A DNA stretch of 64,000 bases from positions 24,781,621 through 24,845,620 of the forward strand of contig OY821784.1 of the NCBI GenBank assembly GCA_963682175.1, read 5' to 3'. Position numbers and translations under genes: made by a program. The notes below the pieces were generated by a model. The model had not been told where the DNA came from. It saw only the letters and a program-made list of their open reading frames with translations, and ran no database searches. Origin of the DNA: Triglochin maritima (taxonomy: Eukaryota > Streptophyta > Magnoliopsida > Alismatales > Juncaginaceae). Below are positions 36,108-48,079 of the stretch, piece after piece; within the stretch, counting starts at the first letter, position 1, and each line of letters opens with the position of its first letter.

Positions 36108-37109
36108 TCACACCTCCACTTTCCTGCTCAGCGTGTCTGCAACTGAATTCGCCTTCCCCGGATGATAGGAGATGGTGAAATCAAAATCCTTTATCAGCTC
36201 AAGCCATCTGCGCTGCCTCATATTCAGCTCCTTCTGTGAAAACAGATACTTCAAACTCTGATGATCAGTGAAGACTTCGAACCACTCACCATACAAATAG
36301 TGACGCCAAATCTTTAGAGCATGAACCACGGCTACCAACTCTAAATCGTGAGTGGGATAATTCTTCTTGTGCACCTTCAGCTGCCTCAAAGCATACGCCA
36401 CTACCTGCTCGTGCTGCATCAGTACACATCCCAAACCAACACCTGAGGCGTCGTTGTAAATCACAAATCCTCCGCTACCACTAGGAAGGGTCAGAACTGG
36501 AGCAGTCGTCAACCGACTTTTCAATTCCTCAAAACTGTCCTCGCATTTCTAGGACCAAACAAACTTCACTCCTTTCTTCGTCAGCGCTGTCAGGGGTGAA
36601 GCAAGTCTCGAGAAGTCTTTGATGAACCGACGGTAATAACCCGCCAATCCAACCAAACTCCTAATCTCAGTCAAGCTCGTCGGGGCTTTCCTTTGCGTCA
36701 CTGCCTCGACCTTCGCTGAATCCACTTATATCCCAGTTCCCGACACTATATGCCCCAAAAATGCTACACTGTGAAGCCAGAACTCGCACTTCGAAAACTT
36801 GGCATACAACTGTTGATCTCTCAGAATGCCAAGTACAATCCTCATATGCTCCCGGTGCTGATCCATATCTGGTGAATAGACCAAGATATCGTCCACGAAG
36901 ACAATCACGAAACGGTCGAGATACTGACTTAACATTCTATTCATCAGATCCATAAAAGCTGTAGGCGCGTTCGTCAACCCGAACGACATCACCAGAAACT
37001 CAAAGTGCCCGTACCTCGTCTTAAAAGCTGTCTTCTGAACATCTACCTCTCTGATCCTGAACTGATGGTACCCGGATCGCAGATCAATCTTAGAGAACAC
37101 CTTCGTTGA
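36108..37109 (-). pseudogene. Reverse transcriptase (second half) and RNase H
   Basis: The RT palm keeps the catalytic FVDD box ([18 protein letters not shown]), with thumb [20 protein letters not shown]. RNase H has [34 protein letters not shown] and [10 protein letters not shown], so its acidic residues are visible. All pieces share one frame but are cut by stops at 37110-37112 (TAG), 36726-36728 (TAA), about 36549 (TAG) and 36108 (TGA). The first and third sit where related elements have Gln, so C-to-T changes explain them. Confidence 0.9.
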
Positions 37110-39002
37110 CTACAACTGGTCAAACAGGTCCTCGATCCTGGGCAAAGGATACTGATTACTCACGGTAACCTTATTCAACATCCGGTAATCTATACACATC
37201 TGCAACGAGCCATCCTTCTTCTTCACAAATAATATCGGCGCACCCCACGGTGAGACCCTAGGTCGGATAAACCCAGTATCCATCAGATCATGCAACTGCT
37301 TAGTCAGCTCTACCAACTCTGCAGGCGCCATCCTGTACGGAGCTTTCGATTGCGGTGTAGTCCCAGCCACCAGATCAATGCCGAACTCTATCTCTCTAGC
37401 AGGCGGCAAAGTGGTGATCTCTGCAAAGACCCCTGGAAAATCCCTGACCACCTCGATAACCTCTAAACTGCACACCTCAGGATCTGAAGCTAGCAAAGTG
37501 GCTACATAGGCTCTGCAACCCTGCTGAATCAACCTCTGAGCTCTAACTGCAGAAACCACCAACTGACTTCCTCTGACCCTCGTTCCTCTGATCAGAAGAT
37601 CAGGCAAGCCTCGCCTCGGAATCAAAATCTTCTTATCACGGCATAAGACTCGAACATCATACTGGGACAACCAATCCATCCCAAGTATGATATCAAAGTC
37701 TACCATCGGTAGCAAGACCAGGTCAGCCGGAAATTCCTGGCCTCCCGAAGCAATCGTAGTGCCGGGAAGAAATCTCCCCACAGTGCCCACCAAACCCAGG
37801 GGTGTGTTGACTTCCAAAGTGGCAGTCAACATCGCAGGGGTACGACCCAACACGCTCGCAAACTGCTCAGAGATAAACGAGTGTGTGGCCCCAGAGTCGA
37901 ACAACACCCTAGCTACCAAACCGGCAACAAGTAGCATACCTTCCACCACCGTGCTCGCATCTCTAGCCTCCTCCGCCTGGATAGTGAACACTCGACCTGC
38001 TCTCTTCCCCTGCTGGGGTGGTGCTGCTAAACGACTCCGTCCAGCTCCACTAGCTGTGGAGGATCCCGGTCGAACAATAGACCCACCCGGCCTACTCGGG
38101 CAAGAACGAATAAAGTGACCCAACTGGCCACAACCATGACACGCACCAGAGCGGGGCCGGCAACTGCGTCCCGGATGAACTCCACCACACTGCCTGCAAT
38201 GCCACGCTTGCGGTGGTCCACCTTCCTCAATCCGCGGCCTCTTGCCCGGATTCCCTGACAACTGACTCCCTGGACGCACTCCGGTCTTCACCTGTGATTT
38301 CCTAGCCTCCTCGATGTCCTGGATATCCTGATCCATAATGGTCGCAAACTTCACAGCGTCTGCTAACGTCTGTGGCATGCTCGTGGAAACACGGGCCCTA
38401 AACTGCGGCTTCAGACCGCGCACAAACCTCCGAGCCCTCTGCTCCTGTGTCACGTAGATCTCTGTACAATATCCCTCCAAAGCGTGAAATTTGCTGATGT
38501 AGGCAGCAAGAGTCATGTCCCTCTGCTCTAGAGCCCGGAACTCCTCTCTTTTCTTGTCACGGGCGTGCTGCGGAAAATACTGCTGGTTGAATTCCACAAG
38601 AAAATCCTCCCAGCACAACTCCTCACTGTCCTCGAGAACCACAGCAGAAGTAGACCTCCACCAGTTGGCTGCACCCCCATCTAACACGTAGGTGGCCAGA
38701 TCCACCTTCCTCTCAGGAGGACACCCAATCGCCCGAAATATCTTCTGGATCTTAAAAACCCAGTCCTCAGCTGTCTCAGGGTCGCCGCAACCATCGAAGG
38801 ATGGAGGATGCTGACGCATGAACCGATCAAGTACTGCACCTGATCCTCCCTGCTCGGCCTTGGCAGATTGGCGCTCAAGAATCTCGTCAAACCTACCCAG
38901 CGTGCCCTGGAGCGTCCTCCACTCCTCACCCCTGCTCCCCTCACCCACCTCATCACTGGTGCTACGGTCTCGGGGAGGAGGTCTAACGCGTCTCGGAGCC
39001 AT
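37110..39002 (-). CDS. gag-protease-RT(N) polyprotein of the full-length chromovirus
   Basis: A 630-codon open frame from the ATG at 39000-39002. Residues about 60-230 form the retrotransposon gag domain ([32 protein letters not shown]). Residues 269-301 hold a degenerate and then a canonical zinc knuckle ([14 protein letters not shown]). The aspartic protease active site is D369-S370-G371 ([12 protein letters not shown]) with the second motif [11 protein letters not shown] at about 435-445. RT begins at about 545 ([23 protein letters not shown]). It ends at a TAG in DLFDQL just before the RT palm. This is the best-preserved coding block in the window; it could give gag and protease but not a complete RT. 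Confidence 0.92.
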   Translation of the reverse strand: MAPRRVRPPPRDRSTSDEVGEGSRGEEWRTLQGTLGRFDEILERQSAKAEQGGSGAVLDRFMRQHPPSFDGCGDPETAEDWVFKIQKIFRAIGCPPERKVDLATYVLDGGAANWWRSTSAVVLEDSEELCWEDFLVEFNQQYFPQHARDKKREEFRALEQRDMTLAAYISKFHALEGYCTEIYVTQEQRARRFVRGLKPQFRARVSTSMPQTLADAVKFATIMDQDIQDIEEARKSQVKTGVRPGSQLSGNPGKRPRIEEGGPPQAWHCRQCGGVHPGRSCRPRSGACHGCGQLGHFIRSCPSRPGGSIVRPGSSTASGAGRSRLAAPPQQGKRAGRVFTIQAEEARDASTVVEGMLLVAGLVARVLFDSGATHSFISEQFASVLGRTPAMLTATLEVNTPLGLVGTVGRFLPGTTIASGGQEFPADLVLLPMVDFDIILGMDWLSQYDVRVLCRDKKILIPRRGLPDLLIRGTRVRGSQLVVSAVRAQRLIQQGCRAYVATLLASDPEVCSLEVIEVVRDFPGVFAEITTLPPAREIEFGIDLVAGTTPQSKAPYRMAPAELVELTKQLHDLMDTGFIRPRVSPWGAPILFVKKKDGSLQMCIDYRMLNKVTVSNQYPLPRIEDLFDQL

Positions 39003-39098
39003 CTACACAGGAGACACAAAACATGATTTAGAACAATGTATGCATGCTCGACACAACTCTAAGGGTGGTTCCATTGGACGAAGACACTGAAACTGACT

Positions 39099-39110
39099 GC
39101 TTTGATACCA
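39099..39110 (-). other. Primer-binding site, initiator-Met tRNA type
   Basis: The minus strand reads TGGTATCAAAGC, one base off the canonical TGGTATCAGAGC, three bases from the LTR end. It confirms that the LTR at 39114-40935 is the 5' one. Confidence 0.88.
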
Positions 39111-39113
39111 AGT

Positions 39114-40935
39114 TGTAACGTCCTCAAACACAGTAGAAAATTTCAAATTTAAATCATACCATCAACGAGGACATTACGAAAAGAAATACACACACCGGTG
39201 CACCAACATATAATATATATATATATATATATGTAACGAGTTTACAAAAGAATGTGATTACATCAAAAGATCAAATACATAAAATATACACAAGTAATCA
39301 CAACCACCTCAAAAGATAAGGAAGCAGGATCCGGTCTCGAGCGCTCCCTCCGCCGTCACCACCCACCTACCGTCGCTCTCGGCCTTAAAGCAGACATGAA
39401 TATTCCTGAGTTTCCAAAAGGAAACCCCGTATGCCAAACCCTAACACATATATGGACAATAATGAAAATGCAAAAGATCACAAATAACACAACTGATACA
39501 ACCGCTAAGTTCCCGGGACCTCTCTCCCGGCCATAGCCAACAACCACCTGGGTCTCAAGGTCCTCTCACCCCAACCCCTCAACACTCGTGCACACAAGGC
39601 ACCGCCGGACCAAAACACGGCCAAACAACCCCCTTCTTGCCTCAGTGTTACCAGAGCCACGGTTTTGCATCAACTGTCGGAGTCACGGCGACTAGTAAAA
39701 CATGCCTCATTCGCCGGAGCCACGACTTTGCCTCATTTGCCGGAGCCACGGCGACAGTTTTCACAATCCCCCTCCACGTGTCACTACTGAGTGCTATAGG
39801 GCCGGCCTGTCCGTCCGTTGCCCCAAAAGGGTCGGTGAACCCGTTGCCTTCTAAACAATTAATAGTAACACACACACCAAAACTGTGCAAAACGGTCGAA
39901 CAAAATCTGTCTTCCGGTCGAACGATCCTCACCCAGAGAACTGGCCCAACTGAAAAACCCGCCAAACAGTCGACCAACAAAGGGGGTCCCGGTCGACCGA
40001 AAAGCACCAGAAGAATTTCATTGTGGCAAACCACGACACAACGGTCGGACGACCCCAAACTTCCGGTCGACCGAAAACCACCAGTCGGACTCACCAACAG
40101 TCCACACTACACGGTCGACCGAAACTGCACTTCCGGTCGACCGGCCAATAAGTTCACTTAAGTCGTCGGTCGAACAAGATCTCAAGGCGGTCGACCGTTT
40201 AGAAGTCTACACCCCCAACCGACTTAAAACAGTACGTCCGGTCGAACTGAGTCAAGCGGAGGTCGACCGTTTAGATGGTCAAAGCCCTCGACCGACATAC
40301 AATAGTACTTTCTGTCGACCGGCAAAGGGGTCCCGTTCGACCGAAAGTACACAGAGCGTCTTTCTCTCGCTAAAATTGCACAACCGGTCGACCGCTCAAA
40401 GGGCATCGTTCGACCGGTGCGAGGAATCCGCCCCAAATACACTACAATCGGTCGACCGATCCAGAACACCGGTCGACCGATTTTAGTGCAGAACAATGTT
40501 GTGCAGGTCCGACGAGCCTCTCGGCCTATCGTCGACCGCTCCCACTCCCACACTAATCATAGGTGAGCTTGAAAGCAAGCTTGAAATACCTTAAGGCTTG
40601 AAGAAGCCTTCGAAGAAACGACGACGAGCGATCCACATTCAAATTCCAAGTCCGGCGAACTCTACGAACGGCGATCTTCGCACCTCCGGCGACTCAAACA
40701 GCAACACACGTGCTCTCCGATCGCCACACCACGCCGACCTTCCACTTGCTGCCGAGAGAGACGAGTTCTAGAGAGAGAGTGAGTGAGATGAGAGACACGA
40801 GAGAGAATGAGGGGAGAGAGAGAAAACCAAACCTTTTATACTCTTCCACGAAACGATCTCAGCCGTCCATCTCAAACCATCACTAATCCTCCCCTAAGCA
40901 CCATTAAGACAATAAGGATGGGTTAAGATATAACA
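39114..40935 (-). repeat. 5' LTR of the full-length chromovirus (1822 bp)
   Basis: The near-identical partner of 32741-34521, ending TATAACA on the plus strand. It has a longer AT run (39211-39232) and about 45 bp near 40290-40340 that the partner lacks. A TATA box lies on the minus strand at 40832-40845. Confidence 0.92.
39905..40540. repeat. GGTCGACCG palindrome array in 5' LTR
   Basis: The same array as in the 3' LTR, with one or two additional motifs in the extra block near 40310-40340. Some copies differ between the LTRs (for example GGTCGAACG here against GGTCGACCG there near 39915/33535), so individual motifs are drifting. Confidence 0.9.
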
Positions 40936-40940
40936 TGAAG

Positions 40941-41457
40941 TGTAGGGGTTTTGATTCAGGTGTAGATAAGAAATAAGTGAGTATCTGTTCTCTCTTCTCG
41001 CATGACTCTTATCACTCAGGAAACTAGGTCCAATGGGACTTTGTGCCTAGTGCTTTCGAGTCATCTGACTTGGGGTGCACCAACTGAACTCCTGTAACAC
41101 GGGTGGTAGGGTTTGCCCTATGTCGAGATGTGGCGAAAGGTGTACGTGATAGTGTAAGTCCTCATAGGGAATGAAGCATGAAACCTGACCCTGGGAGAAT
41201 TACACACCAACTAGAAGAAAAAGAATAGAAAAAAAGAAGAAAAAGAGGAAATGGTCATGCAAATAAGAACCTTAATGGATGTTACACTGTGTATCAATAG
41301 AGGATGTTAAGGTTGTCCATTTTTTCACTTAAGTCCTTAATTAACTTGCATTAATGATTCATTAGGCTAGGTGTGTGGACTACATACATATATAGAGTTG
41401 GCCCGTAGTATTATCGTGTCTAATGATCGACAAAAATGAGTCCACCGAGTCGAGTTT
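40941..41457 (+). other. Athila-like 3' region, right part (E1), lacking polypurine tract
   Basis: It resumes after the duplication tgaag with tgtaggggttttgattc and follows the copy at 15995-16490 to gagtcgagttt. The last roughly 250 bp and the polypurine tract are missing; the LTR start TGATAGACATC follows directly. The deletion would block plus-strand priming. Confidence 0.7.
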
Positions 41458-42221
41458 TGATAGACATCATGTCATGCATATATTTGTGTACAATGTCCTC
41501 TATTTTTAGAGGATATAAATAGGTTTGTGAAGAAGAGATTCAAAAAGGACTCAAAAGCAAGGAAAATGACTAAGTTGCAAGAGTTATGGACTTAAGAGTT
41601 ATGGACTTAGATGAAAGAGAATGACCCGGATGTAAAACCAAAAGGATCGATGAGCAAATCAAGAAGCTCCACACCTTAATGAGGAGTATTTTGGCAATTA
41701 AATCGGGGCTCGACCATCAACAACCAAATCGGGCCCTCCCATGCTTACCTTGTTCTTCACATGACTTTATGGTTTTTGATGAGTCTTGTAGTATCTTTAG
41801 ACACTTCTCATGCTGAGACTAATCTTATGTTAATCAAGTAGTAATTGCCGATACATTTGTGTGAATTGATTGATAGGTTTTGTCACATCTTTAGACACTT
41901 CCTATGCATGACGACACACACACACGACACACACATACATGCTTACATGCATCATTCATCACTTATTTAACATCATATGTGCACACACTCCACCCCTTAG
42001 GGGTGTCTCTTTCTGGTTTCCAATCTTTCGTGCTTTCTTTCGCATTTTGTACTTATTAGTTTAGTATAGTTTAGCTTTAGCGTAATCACATCTTTTCTCC
42101 GTTTATTCGTCACTTGATTTCTGACAAACCGGAGGCTACTCACCTCCCTGCGGATCAACCCGTACTTTCCACCGCTTCATCACGGCCGTGCACTTGCAAT
42201 AATTAATAAAATGTTTAAACA
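41458..42221 (+). repeat. Athila-like LTR with internal deletion, shared by E1 and E2
   Basis: It starts TGATAGACATC and ends gtttaaaca followed by a primer site. About 500 bp including the TATA box are missing between aaatcgggc and cctcccatgctt. It acts as 3' LTR of the copy on its left and 5' LTR of the copy on its right, an LTR-sharing tandem arrangement. Confidence 0.75.
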
Positions 42222-42227
42222 AGTTTT

Positions 42228-42245
42228 TGGCACCGTTGCCGGGGA
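42228..42245 (+). other. Primer-binding site, tRNA-Asp type (E2)
   Basis: TGGCACCGTTGCCGGGGA, identical to that of E1 at 29590-29607, seven bases after the LTR end. Confidence 0.85.
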
Positions 42246-42887
42246 GGTGTCAGTCCAGACTCTGGTTTGGACGATTTAGGTGGATTTAATTTTTGTGTTG
42301 TAGTTTGCTTTGTTTCAGGAGACTCTGGCACTCAAGGGAAGGTAGATGGAGAAGCTGGGAAACGAACAAAGTCCTCTGGACCGCCAACTGGCTATCTGGT
42401 AGTCTCGTTTTCCCTTCAACTTTCTTTTGCTTGTTTATGTATCTGATATTGAAGTCAGGGGCTCAATTTGTCATGTTCTGACTTTTAGTTTGTCCCCAGA
42501 TAAATAATCAATCTCCCTTTAAGCAACTTGGACCCTAAAACCCAAAGCAAAAGATTAGGCATTCTTTCTTGTTTAGGTCATGCATCATATACTTGACTTA
42601 GGCATGTAGTTTGTCTTTTGTTTTATCCTTACTTTTAGTTGCTGAGCGCTGGCGTGAGGTACGCATCTTCTACACTCATTCATGCATTTTGTATGAACAA
42701 GCATTAGTTAGTAGGAATTGCATTGCAATAAGTGTTAGTAGAGCATTTTGTTTGGAGAGTTGCTTTCTAGAATAGGAATTCAAAACGCTACTAAGGAGGG
42801 GTTGTCCCAGATAAAATAAGGTGGGGCACTAGGCCCCAAAAACCACACTAATCAAGAGCCAAATTTTAAAATCAAGTAGACATTGGT
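42246..42887 (+). other. Athila-like leader, left part (E2)
   Basis: It matches the E1 leader at 29608-30290. It is interrupted at 42887 by a chromovirus and resumes at 48080 (gacattggt | tggccataagg; the uninterrupted form is at 30282). No coding sequence recognised. Confidence 0.65.
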
Positions 42888-43157
42888 TGTAAGACCCGCT
42901 CTCCTGCTATAATAATAATAAGTCCACTCTCCGCGGTTATGCATAATTGACTTCTTGGAATGTCAAATTGTGTTATGTCATGCTTGTTGTGGTAGATTTT
43001 ATCGGATTTCTTGTTGGTCGATCTGGTGCGACATATCGGGTTAGTGCGCGGTGGTTTGACTCGATCGACTCAATTTGGGTCCGAGTGAGCCTATGGTGCG
43101 AGTTTAGGCTGAGCCCATGTTGGGGTGATGTGGAATTGGAAGGGTTGCACTTGGGGT
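42888..43157 (+). repeat. 5' LTR stub of the damaged chromovirus
   Basis: It is nearly identical to the first 270 bp of the LTR at 45256 (TGTAAGACCCGCTCTCCTGC to gggttgcacttgggg). It ends abruptly at a junction with an antisense Athila-like LTR. Confidence 0.88.
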
Positions 43158-43711
43158 GAAGAGTTCTATTTATAGCAAAAGAAAAAGGCAATCCGGGACA
43201 ATCCCCCGATGTGGGACTAAACAAATACTAGAAATGGACTAAATACACACTAATACGTGACCCACCAAAATCTTAGTGCATTTGGGCTAAAACAGACCGC
43301 CAATTAGCGGTCTTGGACCGCCAATTGGCGGTCTATATGGTTCGCATCATGCTGGATTTTATTCTAAGCTTTTCTGGATGTCTTTGTTGGTCTTTCATGC
43401 ATCTACTTCACTTGTTAGAGTTCCGACCCGAATAAAATTGCCAAAATACTCCCCATGATGGTGTGAAGTTTTCTGTTTTGCTCTTTGGTCCTTCGATCTT
43501 ACGTTCAGGTCCTTCTCCCTTGCATCTTAGTCTCCAGGTCTCACCATTAAGTCATTTTCCCTACTTTTGGGTCCTTTTATGCTTCATCTTTTCAAACCTA
43601 TTTATTTCTGAAATTCAAACATAAAACTCGTCACGTAGCATTACTTAGGTGTAAGATAATGGATATAAGACACAAATATAAGCATGAAATGATGTCAATC
43701 ATATATCAATT
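43158..43711 (-). repeat. Athila-like LTR 5' fragment, minus strand
   Basis: The reverse complement begins TGATTGACATCATTTCATGC at 43711 and ends just after the TATA box (43165-43175). It contains two ACCGCCAATTGGCGGT-type palindromes at 43291-43343. The rest of the LTR and any duplication are missing, so this is a rearranged piece. Confidence 0.82.
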
Positions 43712-45179
43712 TATAAATCGATTGGGACGATTGATATCGCAAACATGTTTCATTAGCTTATGTTATTGTTATATACTTGTGCATGTTCATACCATCTCTG
43801 ATCATGTTGGGTGTTGCTAGAAGTAACATCCACGTGGTCTGAAATTTAATGAATGCTTGTAGTATCTCTTTTGTGATACCTCTTTTTGTTATGGATGTGT
43901 TTCTCATACTGAATACATGATATTGTTTGAATTTCATTTTCTGTTAATTAGGTACATCACATACATGTATAATTATCCTTTGAGATCAGGTTTTTATTTT
44001 TATCCCATAATTTAATTGTTGTGAAGGTGCTACATGTTGATATATCTTTAGTTGCTAAATACATGTGATTCTTTCCTAAGTTGTTGTTAAGATGCTACAT
44101 GCCTATGTATTATTTAGCTACTAGATTTATGGGAATATTCATGTTTAGATTATTATTAGGAAGTTATACTTGTATGCATGACATCGTTGCTGGAAACAGG
44201 AAATTGCACTACATGAAAAGGCTAACCGAACATTTTAATTCAATAATGTGCATGATGCTATGCTCTAAAATGTTGGAATCAGAAGTGATTTGCCATCCAT
44301 TCATGCATGCATGACTATTACTTGTATTATCATGATTGCATCGTGGGATCTTATATTATGCATATGGTCACATATATCTCCTAAATATACCTAGATTCAT
44401 GATGGAATGAATTCTAAACCCACGAATGTGTTATAGTAGAGTGAAGAGTTGTACAATCATCTCATCATAACCATAGCTCCGACAGCTTGCATGTTTGATT
44501 CTCATGATCTACGATTATCATAGCATGTGCTTTACCTAATTTATTATAATTGTTGTTGCTTCTGTTATGTTCATCATGACGTGAGTGCATGTTGTGCATG
44601 CAAGTTCGTGTTGTGATATTATGACTATGATTTGATGATTAATTGGTTGTCTCGATAAATCATGACCATATATATTTACCATCGAGATCTTAGTATGATT
44701 ACACGTCTTAATTGTTGTCCTCATACATCATGTGCATGTAGATATATAAATGCATGGAGATATTGTTATTAGCACATGATTTAATCGCTGCCTAGATATA
44801 TATATTGTGCATGAGTATTGTCTATCGAGATCTTGTCATTAATTCCATGTTTTATTTGTTGTTCTCATACACCTTGTGCATATAGATATAAACATATTAT
44901 ATGTTCATCTAAGTTTAGTGATTGTATTTTGTGTGACCTATCTAACTAGTTTGTTGTCAATAGACATTATGATCATGTATGATTGGCTTGTTGTTGTTAG
45001 GTCATACGTATATAGGTTGTTAGTTGTTGGATTCATGTGATTTGTCATGATTAGTTCTCAGAACCTATGGCTATCATGACACTTGTATTTCATTGTCTTA
45101 TGGCCATTGTTGGCAATGTTTTTGCGGTGCCCCTTGTTTTGTTGTTATTGCAAGGTTTGTGTCAGGAGGATGATGTAAG
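43712..45179 (+). other. AT-rich sequence of uncertain origin inside the damaged chromovirus
   Basis: About 1.47 kb without a convincing reading frame. It is rich in catgat/atgtgc-type phrases resembling the middle of chromovirus LTRs, including element A's LTR read on the minus strand, but I could not align it firmly. It may be LTR or internal non-coding sequence. Confidence 0.4.
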
Positions 45180-45255
45180 GAGTTTGTATCTAGAGCTCTT
45201 GTTAAGAGTTAGGGATAACAAATTTCGGGGACGAAATTTATTTAAGGGGGTAGGT
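45180..45255 (+). pseudogene. Extreme 3' end of pol and polypurine tract
   Basis: cggggacgaaatttatttaa (45228-45247) is the typical end of a chromovirus polyprotein (compare the minus strand at 34540-34557). It is followed by gggggtaggt as polypurine tract and then the LTR. It shows that the LTR at 45256 is the 3' one. Confidence 0.75.
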
Positions 45256-48079
45256 TGTAAGACCCGCTCTCCTGCTATAATAATAACAAGTCCACTCTCC
45301 GCGGTTATACATAATTGACTTCCTGGAATGTCAAATTGTGTTATGTCATGCTTGTTTGGTTAGATTTGATCGGATTTCTTGTTGGTCGATCGAGTGCGAC
45401 ACATCGGGCTAGTGCGCGGTGGTTTGACTGGATCGACTCAATTTAGTTCCGAGTGAGCCTATGGTGCGAGTTTAGGCTGAGCCCATGTTGGGGTGATGTG
45501 GAATTGGAAGGGTTGCACTTGGGGTTTGGATGTACATAATTTCGTGCCTTTTGGATGCATTTGCTTGGCGCCATTTTTGGCATGCTTGAGGGGGGTTTTA
45601 ATAACCATGAAGAGTATGGAAGTTGGAGAGTTGTAGCAAACAGAAGGCCTCCCTCCAGCTGACCCTTGCACAACCATTCCTCTTCCTCCGTCTCCTCCAC
45701 CTCTTCCACTCCTCAGCCACGTGGTCAGGCCACTCAGATGGTGCTCCGGCAAACGTCAAATCCAGCGAGGATAGAAGCGACGTCTAGTGCAACCTGTGGT
45801 GCGGCTAGAAGTTTGGTGGGCAGAATCTCCGGCTCAGTTAAAGAAATCTTCCTTGCTGATCAGGTATGCTCCTGACCCTTGAAGAGTTGTATGGGAGGGG
45901 GTATTGGATGCAGGGCCAGCCAGCACCACGTTGGTGGTTGGTGCAATTGGTTGCACCATCAACCGAGTTCCCTTCTAGCGTGCGCATGGAGCATGCACTA
46001 GACGGGGCTGGCTGTGGGACAGCCAAAGGGACCAGGGCTCTGGTGAGCTCTGGTGAGGTCCGACCAGGAGTGATGAGGTTTCTTCTTGGCTGAGGTTTGG
46101 GGTGGACACGGATCTGGTTGGGGTGTGGCTGGTGCACACAAGATCCGACTAGGATTTGTCTTCAACCGTCTTGACTCTTTGTTAGATTGGCTGGCTGGTC
46201 CAGCCCTTCTAGATGGTGGCAGGGGTCAGGCAAAGGTGTGGAACAACCCTAGGGAGGCTAAGGGTGAGGGGGATCTGGATGGGCTAGCTCGGTCTGAGCA
46301 GGGTGCACTTGAATGGGCTAGCCATGCGGTTAGTGCACCATGTGCATCAGCTTGCTCGGTTGTTGGGCTGAGCTGCTTGGATGGATCTCTACTGACCCTC
46401 TCCAACCATAGACCGCCTGAGAGGGATACTCTAAGCACATGGGTTGGAGTGGTTAGGGGCTCATGCATCTGGTTGTGAGTCGATTGAACTTGTTAGCTTG
46501 CCTATTGCAAGTTATCGTGTTCTATGTGTTGAATGTGGTTTGCTATATATGACTTGTTGTGTTTCAGTAGCAATTATAATGTGGTTATATGATCTGGTGT
46601 GTGTGTTTTCCTGATGTTGTAGTCATGCATGCACTTATGAATGTAAACGGGCTCTTCCATATCATGTGCTGATTGTGTCATATTCTAAAGCAACATATTA
46701 ACCCGTTGCACGCATGTATGCTAGTTTAGAGATCTATATTGTCTACTGATATTTTATGCATGTTCCAACATGATTATCCTACTGATATACATGTAATCCA
46801 TACCCATATAAACTCTGATCATGCTCTGAGATTTCAGTTATCATCTCATATACACTCTGAAATTAACGATGCATGCTATCGATTATTGTGGAGTTTGATT
46901 TTGATATATCTAGTTGTAATGCGTAATCCTATTGCGTCTTTCATGTCTATATGTTACTGAAGTGAAGTGTTATGATATGGTTATGTATGACCCTTAGGAT
47001 ATCAGATCTTATAACATCCTTATCATGACCCATAGATGACTCGATTAGCTATTATCTTGATTTGCCGATCCGGTTATGATTGCTTGCTGTTGTGAGTTTC
47101 GTTTGATTCCTGATTGGGATGTTCTGATTTTGATTTGTTTGGGGGCAGTTAGGAGGGTATCCGGATACCTTTCCTTGAGCTCATTCCACACACTATAGAT
47201 GCATTAGATTTTAGATGCTTAAGTAGCTTCCATTTCATTTAATCTGATTAATAATTCTGGGCACGTTCTGTTTTCTGGGCCGACGGGCCATGAGTGGGTC
47301 CTCTAGCTCCAGAGGCCATTCTCATAAGACCTTCACATTGGGAGGCCAGGCGTAAGATACGTCCTGCGTAGGCGCGCTGCCATTCTGTCTCAGGGTAGGT
47401 GTTCCCATATTCGCGATGGCACCATGTAGGTCACTTGCCGCGAATTGGGACACTTATCTGGCGCACCGCTTTGCGCCGAGCGGTGGGTCACTCTCGAGTG
47501 ACCATTTGACCAGCGAGGCTGGTGTTCTGGTTCCTTTCGAGGAATGGTTCGGGTGCGCCCGACCAGCACGGCTTATGGAGTCGTAAACTTCTGTTGCATT
47601 TTATGCTTTTCTGTATCTGTGTCGGATGCTTTTGTCTTAGATAGATTGCAAACATTCTTCCATATAACTCCAATGGGGCCAGGGGCATGCTGGGTTTTCT
47701 TTATAGAAAAATCACGAATATGTTGATGCGGTGCTTGCAGGTACTTAGATTCGTACAGGGAAGACTGGACGAGTAGTCGAAGATTCTGTACACGAGGGAC
47801 ACGTCGACCAGATTGTTCAGTTTGTCTTTTGCTTCCGAATTCATGATGTATTTCCCTTTTGAACTCGATGTAATGTATTTGACCTTGTTACCATATATGG
47901 ATAATCTCTCACTTTTTAGTTATGTTTCATGTTAGTCTATCCATGTATAATCTCTCTATTTATTGTCGAGTCATTGTTTGGTCTGTCTTTTGTAACTCCT
48001 TCGTTCGTCGTGGAGGTCTCTGATCGCGACACTTGTAGTCTTTCCCAATGTGCGTACCCACGAGATCGGGGGCATTACA
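45256..48079 (+). repeat. 3' LTR of the damaged chromovirus (2824 bp)
   Basis: TGTAAGACCCGC … GGGGGCATTACA. It is closely related to the LTRs at 18925-22994 and 55631 onward. It shares the gggccgacgggcca block (47278-47291) and the terminal ggaggtctctgatcgcgac block with element A's LTR. ORFs inside (46086-46478, 45838-46137) are LTR sequence without recognised domains. Confidence 0.9.

Larger units (their letters stand above)
32741..40935 (-). mobile_element. Full-length Ty3/gypsy chromovirus-like retrotransposon (Tekay/Del-like), 8195 bp
   Basis: Complete structure on the minus strand: 5' LTR (39114-40935), initiator-Met primer site (39099-39110), gag-protease-RT-RNase H-integrase-chromodomain-like tail (39002-34580), polypurine tract (34522-34537) and 3' LTR (32741-34521). 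The 5-bp duplication tgaag lies at 32736-32740 and 40936-40940. The interrupted host sequence resumes cleanly (aaacatgaag|tgtaggggtt) and matches uninterrupted copies at 15990 and 52370. The polyprotein has several in-frame stops and one frameshift, so the element is not autonomous although structurally complete. The two LTRs are still very similar, suggesting a fairly recent insertion. Confidence 0.95.
42888..48079 (+). mobile_element. Damaged chromovirus-type retrotransposon inserted in the E2 leader
   Basis: Left end TGTAAGACCCGC, right end GCATTACA, flanked by ttggt (42883-42887) and ttggc (48080-48084), a 5-bp duplication with one change. It contains a 270-bp 5' LTR stub, an antisense Athila-like LTR piece, 1.5 kb of AT-rich sequence, the last codons of pol with a polypurine tract, and a complete 3' LTR. 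Gag and nearly all of pol are gone. Confidence 0.85.

Noticed and set aside
46086..46478. 130-codon ORF, also 56215-56733 (172 codons) and 21091-21405, as possible host genes
   Set aside because: These are the same LTR region in sister copies; frames are not preserved between copies and no domain is recognised.
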